Shown: one piece after another, positions 46,561-58,053 of the stretch | Layout of the letters: every line of letters starts with the position of its first letter | Numbering within the stretch: the first letter of the stretch is position 1 | From: Hymenopus coronatus | Lineage: Eukaryota; Arthropoda; Insecta; Mantodea; Hymenopodidae | Direction: 5' to 3' | DNA length: 64,000 nucleotides | NCBI GenBank assembly: GCA_030762935.1 | Contig: CM060900.1 | Span: 288,713,784 to 288,777,783 of the forward strand | Translations under genes and position numbers: made by a program | The notes under the pieces: model-generated | The model's database searches: none | Seen by the model: the letters and a program-made list of their open reading frames with translations, nothing else | Told to the model about the DNA's origin: nothing

Positions 46561-47765
46561 AGATCAGCCTTTAGTTACTCAACGGATGGCGCTGCTTTAA
46601 CGTAAACAGCGAAACTCATGGGAGAATGCTTGTTATAGGGCGTCGTGTAGGACCCTTCTGAATTAGACTCACATGAGTAAATAGGACTGAGAATACTCTC
46701 AAAATCGGCATAGATCACATACGGGAGCTTATGCATCCTTTCCTCCTTTTTAAGCTAAACGATAGAGGTTTTTTTTTTTTTTGTGAGCATAGCTATCCTA
46801 GCAATAGCATGATGCCTGCAGATAGTAGCATATTTCTGCAATTTTACCACTCCACTTAGTCCGTAACGGTCATAAAAATGAGTGAAGCAGTGTTTGCAGA
46901 TGTACACTTGCCCGTCATGTTTTGTCTTTTGTTCTCGAATAAGCTTCTCAAAGTTCTGGATCTATAAATAGTGATTCCTACCATTTCCTTCGCTCAGCAG
47001 AAGAAGGTCGCGATGGCTTAGCAGTTGTTTTTCCAAAGCCTATATTGGACAAAATTGCTGCTTTTTATCCAGTGCAAAGAGGTTGAAAGATATAATGTAT
47101 TTCTTCTCGAATGCTGGAATTTTGGACAATGGCGTAGGAAAAATTGATACACAAGAAGTTGTATTGGTCTTCAAGTTCCTTGTATTTGCTGATGCGCTGA
47201 GGATACTTTTGAATGAATTTTACAAGGAGGGCATATAAAAAGCATCTCTCATCACGATTAAGGGCTGACACTAATATATGCTCCCGCGAAGTGGATTATA
47301 CTTGTTAATTCGAAGGCGTATTCCCTCCACAGTAAGCAAGGATTAATTGTTTCCTTTAAGTTGTAATTTCTTCATTTCAGCAGATACTTTCTTGAAATCC
47401 ACCTCTAGAACAGCCACCTCTAAATCAGTTTCTAGAAACACAGCATAAGTCTTGGTTTTGTAGGCCTTATCAGTAGTTTCTCCTGCACTATTTACAAATT
47501 GACACTCAACTAGAGGGTTAATCTTCATAGCTTTTATGTACGGAGAGCTCTTTTTGAACAGATGGTATAATCCTGTGTTTAGCCTCCAGCAGGTAAGACT
47601 TCATGTCATTGCTAGAATTACATCAGATTAAGTAAGATTTCAAGCATCCTTCGAACGCTGTTTCATACTCTTTCTTAGTGCATTCATTCCCCATTATAGT
47701 CAATAGCTGATGCCTGGTAGGTTCGGTTTTTGTTTTCTTCCATTTGTTGAGCAACTGGAGACTGG
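44440..47765 (-). pseudogene. Protein-primed family-B DNA polymerase (left copy), decayed
   Basis: A type-B (DNA_pol_B_2-like) polymerase in pieces on the minus strand. Order: an N-terminal block (VECQFVNSAGETTDKAYKTK, ~47460-47520), LRINKYNPLRG (~47280-47318), DERCFLYALLVKF (~47240), a Cys/His finger CKHCFTHFYDR (~46870-46905), exonuclease I YADFES (46695-46712), an exonuclease II region HNLSGYNSDF (~46260-46290; usual Asp of GYDS is Asn), SSSLDKL (~46120), a frameshifted palm motif A (~45620), a motif B remnant (NNAMLG, ~45200) and palm motif C YMDTDS (44946-44963), which is intact. Frameshifts and stops interrupt every section. Similar polymerases occur in Polintons, adintoviruses and bidnaviruses. 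It would replicate linear DNA from a terminal protein. Confidence 0.82.
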
Positions 47766-47769
47766 TTTT

Positions 47770-50090
47770 CCTACTGTGTCATATGTATACAGAGGAAATG
47801 ATGCTGCTGAGAAGTTTATAGATTATCTAACATCTTTTGCAAAGATGATTAACAGTATATACAAAAGTGCTAAACCTCTTTAGGTAACTAATGAACAACA
47901 AGAGGAATTCGATTCTTCTGCCCAATGTTACTTGCGCAATAAAAATTCAGTAGAGAGAACTGGAAAGTTAGGGTTCATGATCATTCGACTAGTGAATATC
48001 GTGGAATTTTTAATAATACGTGTAATCTAGCCTGCAAACACCTAACTATATTCCATCTTCATGCACAATTTAAGTGGATATGATTCACGTTTCATCGTTA
48101 AAGAGTTAGGTTATACAAGTGAAAGGGTGGAGGTCATTCCGTTCTCAGAAGAAAAGTATATTTCATTATCGAATCAGGTAGGAGATACTAAGCTTATGTT
48201 TGTGGTTACATACCGTTTCCTTAGTTCAAGCTTGGATAAACTAACAAAAACTCTAACATCGTTTCCTGAGACGTGTAAGTGCTTTATAGAGAAGAAGATT
48301 GGTTTGGTGACACGCAAAGACGCATTCCTCTACGATTTCATCACGTAAGTTTTGAAAGAAACATGCCTACCTTCCAAGGAGTCGTCCTACATCAATTAAA
48401 TGAAGGTGAAGTCAACAATCAAGACCATCTACACGCTAAAAATGTATGGGAACAGTTTAATATTCAAAATATTGGATAATACAGTGAGTAACCTTAACTT
48501 AACCTCTGATATACTTCTTCTCGCCGATGTATTTTAAGCCTTCAAAGAGCAAACCTTGAATAATCATAAAGTCGATCCCTCCCAATATTTTGCATCATCA
48601 GGGCTTAGCTTGGATGCTATGCTTCTGTAAACGGAATTAAGCTAGAACTATTGTTGGATTATAAGCAGCTTTTAATGGGGGAGTCCGGTATAAGAGGAGG
48701 ATTCTGTCAGGTTTCCCATTGGTATGCTCAAGCTTAACAATACCTACATCATTTGCGAAAAGAAATGGAGTTGAAGTAAATTGTGGTAAATATGCTCACC
48801 TACACATTTATAACACTGTAATTTGCTTTATTTAAACAAGTGTTGCGTCCGATCCTGATAAACCAACACAATATATTACGTACAAAGATGCAAATAACCA
48901 TTATGGCTAGGCAATGCAGTATCCCTATTTTATGGAGGATTTCAGTTTGTTTCTTCTGACAGTATTTATATTGAAACACTAAAAGAAGATGATTCTCGTG
49001 GATATGCATTCGAAGATGATGTCAACCATCCAAGACAGCCACATGATCTTCATAATGATTTGCCGTTCCTGCCTGAGTGTCTGAAACCTGATAATTCCAG
49101 TGCAAAGAAGCTAATTGCGCAACTTGGAAGCAGAAATAAGTGTGCTGTACATTACATGCCTTTTAAACAGATGTCTCACATGGTGTACGACTAACAAAAA
49201 TCAATCGTGTGCTATAATTTCGACAACCGTGTCAGACAAAGCTTTACAAGCAGCGGCAACTGGCTAGATATGACTTTCACAAGGAGAGTAAAAGCTGTGC
49301 TATGTTTGGAAAAAACATAGAGCATATACCAAATCGAATGGATATACTCCTTGTTCCAAACGAGAAAAAAAGATGGAAAAGCTGATTGCTAAGCCTGCAT
49401 TCATCGAATGATCCATATATGGACCTAATCTGGTAGCTATTCATACGGCATCACGACAGGTTATGTTCAACAAGGCAATGTCTATCGGAATGATCTTGCT
49501 GCATATCTCAAAAGCACGCATGTACTCCTACCATTATGATGTGCCATTGCCGTGTTATGGAATTGAAAACCTGAGCTTATGTATATGGATACGGACTCCT
49601 TCATTCATGGAGTCACAACAGCTGACGTATACCGGGATAAACTACGATTTCTGGAAAATCTAAATACATCTGAATACCCTACAAGCTATATGTGCCACTC
49701 TATATAGTACAAAAAGTGTTTGGAAAGTTTAAAGATGAAGCCAGCGGAAAAATCATCCAATGTTTTGTTGGACTGAGACCTAAAATTTATGCTCTTGATG
49801 GAGGATTGGTAAAAAAAAAACAACTAAAGGAATAAAACAAATCGCTGTTAAGGAGTACATCACATTTGACCGCTATGTAAATCGTCTTAAAAACAATGAA
49901 ATAATAAGAACTCTAATGAATTTAATCATATCAAACCAGCATGGCGTTTCGTGTGTAAAAGTCAACAAAATTGCTCTGTCGTCTTTTGATGACAAGAGAG
50001 TGATTGCTGATGATGTAATATCAACCTATGCTTTTAGACATTACAAAGTTGTTGACGTATCATGAGAGAATATTACATACATTGCTCGTC
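47770..50090 (+). pseudogene. Protein-primed family-B DNA polymerase (right copy), N-terminus missing
   Basis: Inverse duplicate of the left copy, starting after the exonuclease I site. It shows HNLSGYDSRF (exonuclease II, Asp kept, 48064-48093), SSSLDKL (~48220), palm motif A DANNHYG followed by TAG where Trp is usual (48888-48910), a motif B remnant AMFGKN (~49300), LVAIHTASRQVMFNKAMSIG (~49430-49490) and motif C YMDTDS (49582-49599, in a different frame from its surroundings). Its finger domain and exonuclease I lie only in the central spacer and belong to the left copy. It is not functional. Confidence 0.82.
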
Positions 50091-52060
50091 AATGGTAGCG
50101 CGGTAGCTGAAATTGAACATTACACTACAAACACACCCAGGTACATAGCAAAAGACATACACCGAGAGGAGAGAAAGAAAGGATAAGAATGAAGGATGGC
50201 AGAAACTGCCTTAGAAGAAGCTTCTAGGTCCGTCTCAAGCCCGAGTAAAGGAGGAGAGACTTTTAACCTATAATGCTAATTATCTTTGTATAAAAAACAA
50301 ATCGAAATAAAAAAGGTTGAAAATACGGATAACTCAGAAAATATTACTAGCGCTTCAACAGGAACAGCAACAACAAAAGGAGATTAAGAGGAGTATGATT
50401 CTAGTGTTAGCTTAAAGGAGAAAAAAAATCTTGTTTAAAAGAAAAGAAATTGATAAGACAACAAAATACGACTAAAAATATTCACAAGCATAATGCTCAC
50501 TAATCTGTATATACTTCGAAAGTAAATGCTTAGATCATTTTTGTAGTGTTAGCATCCAAAAGAGGAGCATTAAATAAAAAGATATATAAAATGATGAAGA
50601 AACGAAAAGCTAGGTTATGTTAGATCTACAACCTAATTAAGACTGTAAACCATGCAAAAATATCCCCAGAATTCAAAGGCTAGCATCTGAGCATGTAGAA
50701 GATTGCAAAAAAAGATACAATATGACTATTAAAAGACTATTAAAATACTGAAACAGAATGCATAAATGCTCACAAATGTATCCAAGCTAGAGAAATATGT
50801 GGCAAAACCGTAAAGAATGTCAGACTACAAATTAGATAAACCACTCCGGAACATCTGGAAGTGCTATAAAATGTAACAAAAACTGGGAAATATGTCAGAA
50901 ATACTGGAACTATTACAGAAATCACTGCAGAAATGTAGCAAATGGTTTGAGAAACGGCATAACCTGGCATAAAATGTAATCAATTACTATCGCACATAGA
51001 AAGGGGGTTGTAATACAGCGAGAAAGGGTTATGCTCTAAAATACGCTTAAAGGATATACCGTCAGTCTACCTTGACCGCTGTAGCCCAAGTCCTTACAAC
51101 AGAACCCAACAAATACAATCAAAGGGGTTTAAATACCTATTGCATGAGGGCTTAGCATTTCAGTATAGTTCTGAACATCTAAAAAGACTAAATGATCTGT
51201 AAGCAGACAGAAAGCACTACAAACACTGCAAAATAGTCTCAATATATGCTTAAATTCCTGGAAAGGTGGCGAAAGCTTTAGAAGACGCAGCAAAATTTTA
51301 TAAAATGTGAATAAAATAAACACACTCCATATGGAATGGAATGTCAGTAAAAAACTATGCCAACACTAAAATTGCCCCCCACAAAATATATATGAACCAC
51401 ACTGAAAAATAGTTCCAAAATGTACTGAAATGTTTGGAAAAGCTTTAAACATCATTGGAAAACGCTGAAAAATAATATGAAATATGAGCAAACACGGCTG
51501 AAGAAGGGTTAAAGTGTCTGTTTTAGTGCTCTAAATACCGCCCAAAATGGTGTGGAATATAATTAAAAGCATTCGAAACAGCTGTACCCGTACTAAAATC
51601 ACCTTAAAATTCCTGTAGAATGTATGTGTAAGCACTACAAGCACTGAAAAATAGTTTCAAAATGTACTAAAATGACTGTAATGGTGTAAAAAAACCATTA
51701 TAAAACATTATAAAATAATATAAAATGAGAGCCAGATAAACACCCTCCAAATGACGAGTAATGACATTAAAAGCATTCGAAATACCTGAGCCTATACCAA
51801 AATCACTTTAAAAATCCTGAAAAAATGCGTGTGAAAGCATAAAAATCACTAAAAAGTAGTCTCAAAACGAATTAAAATGCCTGTAAAGTGTTAAAAAAGT
51901 TTAGAAAACACTGCAATACAGTGTGAGATATCAGCAAACAATGACACAAAAAGCCTAAAATATATCCTTTGGAGCCCCCAAATACATATCAAATGGCGTG
52001 AAATGAGAGGTAAAGAGAGCTAAAATATCTAATGAATATACTGAAATTAAGTGTCATAGA
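47770..52060. repeat. Right arm of the ~4-kb inverted repeat
   Basis: Inverse counterpart of 42501-46560. Beyond 52060 the tandem array continues to ~52480, and unrelated-looking sequence follows to 52724, so the right arm is longer than the left. Confidence 0.87.
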
Positions 52061-52480
52061 GCCCTAAACAACCTCAAAATAGTATGGAATACCATTAAAA
52101 GCGTTCAAAATTACTAATGCATAACTAAAAATGAAATGAAATCAGTGGAAAAAGTGCTAAAATGTCCGATGGATATTCTGGAACTATCTGTTCTAGAGAT
52201 CTACACACCCTCCAACATGATACGAAGTGTTATTAAAAGCAATCTAAACAGCTACACCATAACTCAGGTCACCTTAGAAAGGAAAAGATGAGTGTGAAAT
52301 CGTTACAATCACTGAAAAATGGACCCATAACATACTAAAATGACTATAAAAGAGATTAAAAGCATTAAAACACTGCAAAAATAATGTAAAAAGGATTTCA
52401 AACATCAAGCACATTGGAAAATATTCGTTAAAACATGTCAAATTCTGGTAAAACGATAAAAATAACTGTTAAACAAAGCG
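50640..52480. repeat. AT-rich degenerate tandem array (right), ~210-240-bp period
   Basis: The block AAAATAGT(T/C)TCAAAATGTACT recurs near 51225, 51403, 51640, 51853 and (weakly) 52313; ATTAAAAGCATTCGAAA recurs near 51565 and 51765, with weaker copies at ~52092, 52222 and 52378. Spacings of about 178, 237, 213 and 460 bp suggest a ~210-240-bp unit that has diverged strongly. Confidence 0.65.
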
Positions 52481-54177
52481 TATGGCTTAATAATACAAAT
52501 AATGAATACAAATAAATAACAAATTAACAATACATTTAATACTCTAGGCCTAGGCTAGGATCGCTCATCCTGCTAGTATGGTTAATTGAATTCCTTATCT
52601 TTCTCATGTGTACGCATTAGCTCTAGCCCTGTTCTCTCGCTAGGGTCTCCCTCCTACTTGAATTCCCTATCTTTCCTGTGTATACATTTGAGCCCCTGCT
52701 TCAGCTTTGTCCATATTAACTACTCACTGGCTTCCTCACAGCAACCGTAAAGTCTTCAGATGTTACCCAAGGGATTACAGCCCTGGGTATGTGGTTGCCG
52801 TCTTAGCTGTCAAATCCGCCGATTCATTTCCCAGCAAGCCAACGTGAACAGGAATCCCTGCACATCCCACATAAATGCCAGAGAGGCTTTCAGAATGCAC
52901 TGTGCGATAGAATGGCAGTTGTACACTTCACGAATGCCTTGAAGTGCAATAAGATGCTCACTGAAAATAAGAATCAGCTGAGAGTGGCATACAGCTGTGC
53001 AGTACATGGCTGTGCTACTGTGCAAACCAAAAACATATGGTTTGGTCTCATAACCAAGGCACATCCAACACCGTCGTTGCACTTGCTTCCTTTGGTGTAT
53101 ATAAAATGCGGTCACTGTAATGTGAAAAAAAGTATGAATAATAGATACAGATATTGTAGACTTTGCGCAAGCCGATCTACGTGGGATGTAGCACGTAACC
53201 AAGAAAGGTGCACCCTCGCCCCCTTGGGAAACATTCTAGGATTTCAGTGCCGTGCTTCCGAAGAAGTTCACGAAATGAAAATCTGCAGGTCTTGGATATG
53301 GAAAATGGCTATAGCGTTTGTCTAGCTCCATATGAAGAAAATGAGGAAACTTTGGATTTGCGGGCATTCACTTAAGCCGACAGCCATAATTGACTAACGA
53401 GACATCTCGCTGACTTGCAGAGAGGGTTCTGCTTATATGGCATAAAGGCTGGTTGGAAAGGTGCAACAGCCAAACGGATGTTCTGATGATGGACAGTGTT
53501 TAATCTTCCCATCACAGACGGTCGTGTTGTAGAATAAATGATACACCCGAAATCTAACTGGGATCGGATCAGTTGGAGATAAAAACGCAGTAACACTGTC
53601 CGAAATGCTGCCCAAGATCTTGCATCCGTGATATACTTAGGGAAGAGTCTCAGCGCACTATCATCTGTGCGGTGACCAGCAACGTTTCCGATCTAATATT
53701 AACCTAAGGAAGCTCGTCTCATCTGCAAGTGGAGGAAAATCTAGACCGAGCTGAAGGGAAGGCGGCAATCGCTCCAGAAGCTAACGCAGAGTGACTTCTC
53801 AGGTCAGAAGTGAAGACCGTTTCTTGAACTCCAATCAGAAACATTGTATAAATACAGCTGTAAACGGTGTTAAAACGGCGTATACTGAGAGGTACAAACG
53901 ATGGCAAAGTCGTCTACAAATAAGCAGGACGAGACTATGAAATAGAATTAATCGCTATAGCAAACAGCGCGATGCTTAATACTGATCCTTGTGACACTCT
54001 TTTCTCTTGAATAAAAGGGTTTGAAAATCCGAGGAGACCCTTACTCGGAAAGCGCGGTCTCATAATCTCCAAAATGAGTAAAGGTAAGCGTCCAAGTGTA
54101 TTGCTGGTGTGAAGGGAACGAAAGACCCTGCTCGCCAATATGTATCATAAGCTTTCTCGAGGTAAAAAAATACCAAC

Positions 54178-54904
54178 TGTAGCAATATTAATAAGGTGAA
54201 GACAAAGTCCAGTTTTATGTAGCAGTAAAATATTTAATTTCTTCCTGCTAACATCTTGTGATTTGTGTATGTAGAAAGAAAGAGGCGCGAGTGTGGGGGA
54301 AGCTATGCCGCGTGTCAAAAGTATTTCTAAAATGTATAATATAGTTTTGATAGCAAACAATTAGAGAAGGAATGCTTGTGAGAGTGTATAAACCTATAAA
54401 TGGTATACTTTTTTATATTGTTGAGACACGTTCAATAATCAAAATTAATGTTAATACTGTGTTCAAAGAGGATGCTCAGGTTTTTTAACGGTAAGGAATG
54501 CTTGGCAATGTAGGTAAACTAGCGTTTTATGATTTTTTATATTTCTTCTTGAGAAATGTATGTTTCAGAGTATCCGTGCTTATACATGCACACCACATAT
54601 ACTCGCATATGTGAAGAATAGCTTAAGAGTAATGGTTTCAATGATTAGTAGATTACGATTATAATATAGTTTATTCTGGAAAAGAAAAATCGTGTGTTAT
54701 CATTTGTATTACACGATCTTTCCTTAGCATTCCTTTCGATACTTATCGACCGTTATTAAAGAAGATCCGACCGGCGGCGAACAGATTAAAAGAGTCTACA
54801 ACATATTTACGTCTGGATAGCCAGTGGCATCAAAAGTAGTCTAAAAGCATTTAAAGGTGGCACCTGACTAAGCGCGAAACCGAAGAGCAGACAAAAGCAT
54901 TTCA
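54178..54904. mobile_element. Probable solo LTR inserted in LINE L5/6
   Basis: 727 bp unrelated to the LINE interrupt the RT reading frame. It starts TGTAG, ends TTTCA, and is flanked by CAAC on both sides (54174-54177 and 54905-54908). This fits an LTR with a 4-bp target duplication. TATA-like sequences (GTATAAACC) occur near 54390. No internal retrovirus-like genes are present. Confidence 0.5.
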
Positions 54905-55235
54905 CAACTATTTGACAGTTCTTAAGAATGCCGTTCATGATCTGCAAAGACAGCGTTAAGAAATGGTCAGCCCCTGACCGACGGCTCCGAAAACCTCACT
55001 GGATGTTGGTCAGTAGATTCTGAGATTACAGCCACCTCACCAACCATCCATTGATCATACGTTCCATTTCTTAGCGAACGCAACTTGTGAGGGAAATAGG
55101 ACGGTAGCTGAACGGGAGATGATGGTCCTTTCCAGGTTTCAAAATAGGTATGATGGTGGCCTCCCGCCACTTTCCTGGAAAAGTAGCGTGAACACAGACA
55201 CGATAATAGGCCTAGAGAAGAATAGTCTCACCGTC

Positions 55236-55237
<2 letters not shown>

Positions 55238-55305
<68 letters not shown>
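55238..55305. repeat. (GA)n microsatellite grown within a LINE ORF
   Basis: About 34 GA units where sister copies have only GGAGAGAGATG (12330, 26918) or GGAGAGATATG (6356). It creates the Arg/Glu and Ser/Leu artefact frames. Confidence 0.95.
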
Positions 55306-55308
<3 letters not shown>

Positions 55309-56060
55309 TGTAACATTTGGACGTGGATGCCATCTGGACCTGGTGCAGAGTTTCGCGAAGATGAAAGTGTATGTTCTAACACATCTCTAATGAAAAGGCG
55401 ACTGTAATCTACACGGTTTCCGGAATGAATGCAGAGCCCTGGAATTCCACCTGTGCCTTAGGTAGAAGAAACTCAGACAAATCATTTTCTGAGCCAGATG
55501 CCTAAGCAAAATACTGCCTAAAATGTCAGCCACGTCAAACTCAACAACAATAGCACCGGCAGCTGTTTTGAGATCGATGATTTACATATAAGTCGATTTT
55601 CTTGCCACACGTCTCAACTTATCCCAAACGACTGAGGAGGGGGTATTCGATTAAAAGATGCTACAAATTTGCTCCATAATGACCCTTTGCTGTCCTTCAT
55701 AACCTGTCTAGATTTGCCTCGCTGCTTCTTATATTACATCAGGTAATCCAGTGTAGGGCGACACTTGAAAAACCTTAGAGTATGCCTGCAAGCAGGAATG
55801 GCATTCCAGCAATCATCGGTCCACCGAGAAGCCGGAAATATACGAGGTTTTGCATAAGACATCGCAATAGATGGCTCAGCCACAGAAATAATGGTTGATA
55901 TGGGGTGTTCCATTAAAAAAATGTTCGAGTCGTGCTCGTTGTAGGTGAAAACCGCCAAACGGGAATAAAGGTTCCACTTGTCTCGATCTATGCGTCATCT
56001 AGGTAAACGTGTGGAACATAATTAATAAGACATGGAAAGTGGTTACTAGAATGTAAATCA

Positions 56061-56712
56061 GATATGATGGTGATTATGATAATGCTTATCATGATGATAA
56101 TGATTCGGATTTTAGGGCGCTCACCTTATAGATTATGGTATAAAGTGTGAGCTAAAGTTAGATATAAAATGAAGTTAAAACTATCCATTGCTAAAACAAT
56201 AAACAAACTATAAAACCATTAAAAATCATGGAGCGCAAAACGGAGTTAATGTAGGTAAAACTAAAATCGACTACGGTGATAAATAAAACAAAATAGATCC
56301 TAGGTGTAAAACTAAGCTCTGATAAAACTTTAAAAACCCGGTCAACCGCACCATGTTCATCACCAAGGACCTCCTCTAAGGAGGCTAGCATTTGGAGAGT
56401 AGTGCGAAGAGCTGCTAGAGCAACACACTCTACCAGCACATGCGGTGCCGTCAGTATCGCTCCACAGAGAGGACAGACAGCAACATCTCTACTAAACAGA
56501 GTAAAAATACAGTGACTAATCCACAAACAAGTTAATATCCCCATGACAATAATGTGAGAAGGTTGCTCAGTTTATAGGGAGGTCGTTCACTTCCCTAAAC
56601 TTATCACCACGGAGAGCACACTAGCCCGAACAACGCCACATTCAACACCACCATTACACTTACTGCCATTGGTATAGATAAAAAGCAGCTCACTGTATTG
56701 TGCTAAACAATC

Positions 56713-56763
<51 letters not shown>

Positions 56764-58053
56764 CGTATATAGGAACGGACAGTAGTATAGTAGGCTTCCT
56801 GTATGCTGTCATCCCAAGATCTGGATGAGATGCAGCACATAACCAAGGTGTTACCTCTCCCCCTTAGAAACATGCTAGGCATGTCAACATCATGTTTCCG
56901 AGGCAGTTCAAGGAAACGGAAAACGGCAGGCCTTGGACTAAATGGGAGGTTCCAATAACTTTCGTCCAGCTTGATGGAGAAAAAACGGTAAACGTCGCAT
57001 GCGCAAGCATGCATTGAGACCACGTCCTAGATAGTAGGACATCACGCCGACATCGCAGAGCAGGTTCTCCCGATTCGGCGTAGAGGCTCACAACTGGGCT
57101 GGTTGGAAAAACTCCAAAAGCAACATGGATGCTCTAATTATGGACAGTGTCTAATCTTCTCAACATAGCGGGTCATGCAGAAGAATAGTCAATGCATCTA
57201 TTGTCTAACTTGGATCGGATCAACGCATAATAAAGTTGGAGCAGCATGTCTGATCTGCTCCCCAAGAATTGCCACTTAGTTTCCGTAAACTATTCAGAGA
57301 ACTCTCATGCCACGGTTTCAGCTGTGCTATATGTGGTGACCAGCATAGTTTCCGATCGAATACCACCACCAGGAATCTCGTCTCATCTGCAAAGGGAAGG
57401 TAATCTGGCCCGATTCGAAGAGAAGACGCCAATCGCCTCCTGCGACGCCGGAAGTTAACGCAGGCGGACTTCTCAGATGAACGAAAACCATTTTTCGCTC
57501 CAATCATAAAGGTTGTCATAACACAGCTGGAGACGGCATTACAAAAAAAAAAGTCGTACGCTGAGAAGTACCAAAGATGGCAAAGTCGTATACGAATAAG
57601 CAGGACGACACGCCTGGGGGAACACATTGAGATACAGAATTAATCGCTATACCAAACGGCATCACTCTCAGAACCAAACCCCTTGACACACCATTCTCTT
57701 GAATAAAAAGGTTTGTAAAAACCAAGCCGACCCTTACTCGGAAAACGCGGTCCCTCATAAACTCCTGAATAAGAAACGGTAGGCATCCACGTATAATCCA
57801 GTTGAGGACGGAACGTAAAATCCCTGCTCACCAACATGCAGCATAAGCCTTCTCGAGTTCAAAAAATATCCCCAATGTATGACTATGCTTGAGAAAGCCA
57901 CAGTTGATCTGCGTCGATAGGGAAACAAGGTGGTCAACCACAACGTATTCGATATCCGCCCAGGGTATTAGTCAGTAGATTGTGGGATTCCAGGCACCAT
58001 ACCAGTTGTCCAATGATTAAAAGTTCATCACCTTGCAAACACAACTGGTGAGA
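56061..58053 (-). mobile_element. I-like LINE copy L7, 5'-truncated
   Basis: An (ATG/ATA)n tail and terminal motif at 56061-56130, a 3' UTR, then the RNase H C-terminus with a well-kept finger (CPLCGAILTAPHVLVEC, ~56430-56490). A deletion at ~56620 joins the end of RNase H to its start. A TA repeat lies at 56716-56762. RT follows, with the catalytic FVDD changed to FVYD (~57590) and SRGL in place of PQGS (~57690). It stops in the fingers domain at ~58053, directly against the L8 tail. Confidence 0.82.
56716..56762. repeat. (TA)n microsatellite
   Basis: About 23 TA units inside LINE L7. Confidence 0.95.

Larger units (their letters stand above)
42501..52724. mobile_element. 10.2-kb palindromic element carrying two inverted family-B DNA polymerase genes
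   Basis: Two arms (42501-46560 and 47770-52060, with a further ~660 bp of related array and other sequence on the right) are inverted copies of each other, separated by a ~1.2-kb spacer. Each arm has a polB pseudogene pointing outward, then a non-coding region and an AT-rich degenerate tandem array. It is inserted in a LINE RNase H. CACCG (42496-42500) and CACTG (52725-52729) may be a target duplication with one mismatch. No integrase, packaging ATPase, protease or capsid gene was seen. It could be a derivative of Polinton/Maverick or adintovirus/bidnavirus-like DNA, or a distinct polB-only element. Confidence 0.8.
52725..56060 (-). mobile_element. I-like LINE L5/6, 5' part
   Basis: Minus-strand ORF2 from late endonuclease (~56060) through RT to the middle of RNase H (52725), where it continues at 41771-42500 beyond the palindromic element. 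RT traces: SQGS (Pro lost, ~54000), the thumb RPSVMGRLNTVHHQNIRLAV (~53480), a RNase H DLTAKTATT block (~52800). It contains a likely solo LTR (54178-54904) and an expanded GA repeat. It is 5'-truncated in the endonuclease, and its truncated end directly abuts the tail of L7. Confidence 0.8.

Noticed and set aside
42501..52724. Complete Polinton or integrated virus genome
   Set aside because: No integrase, ATPase, protease or capsid sequence was seen between the arms, only polymerase fragments and tandem arrays.
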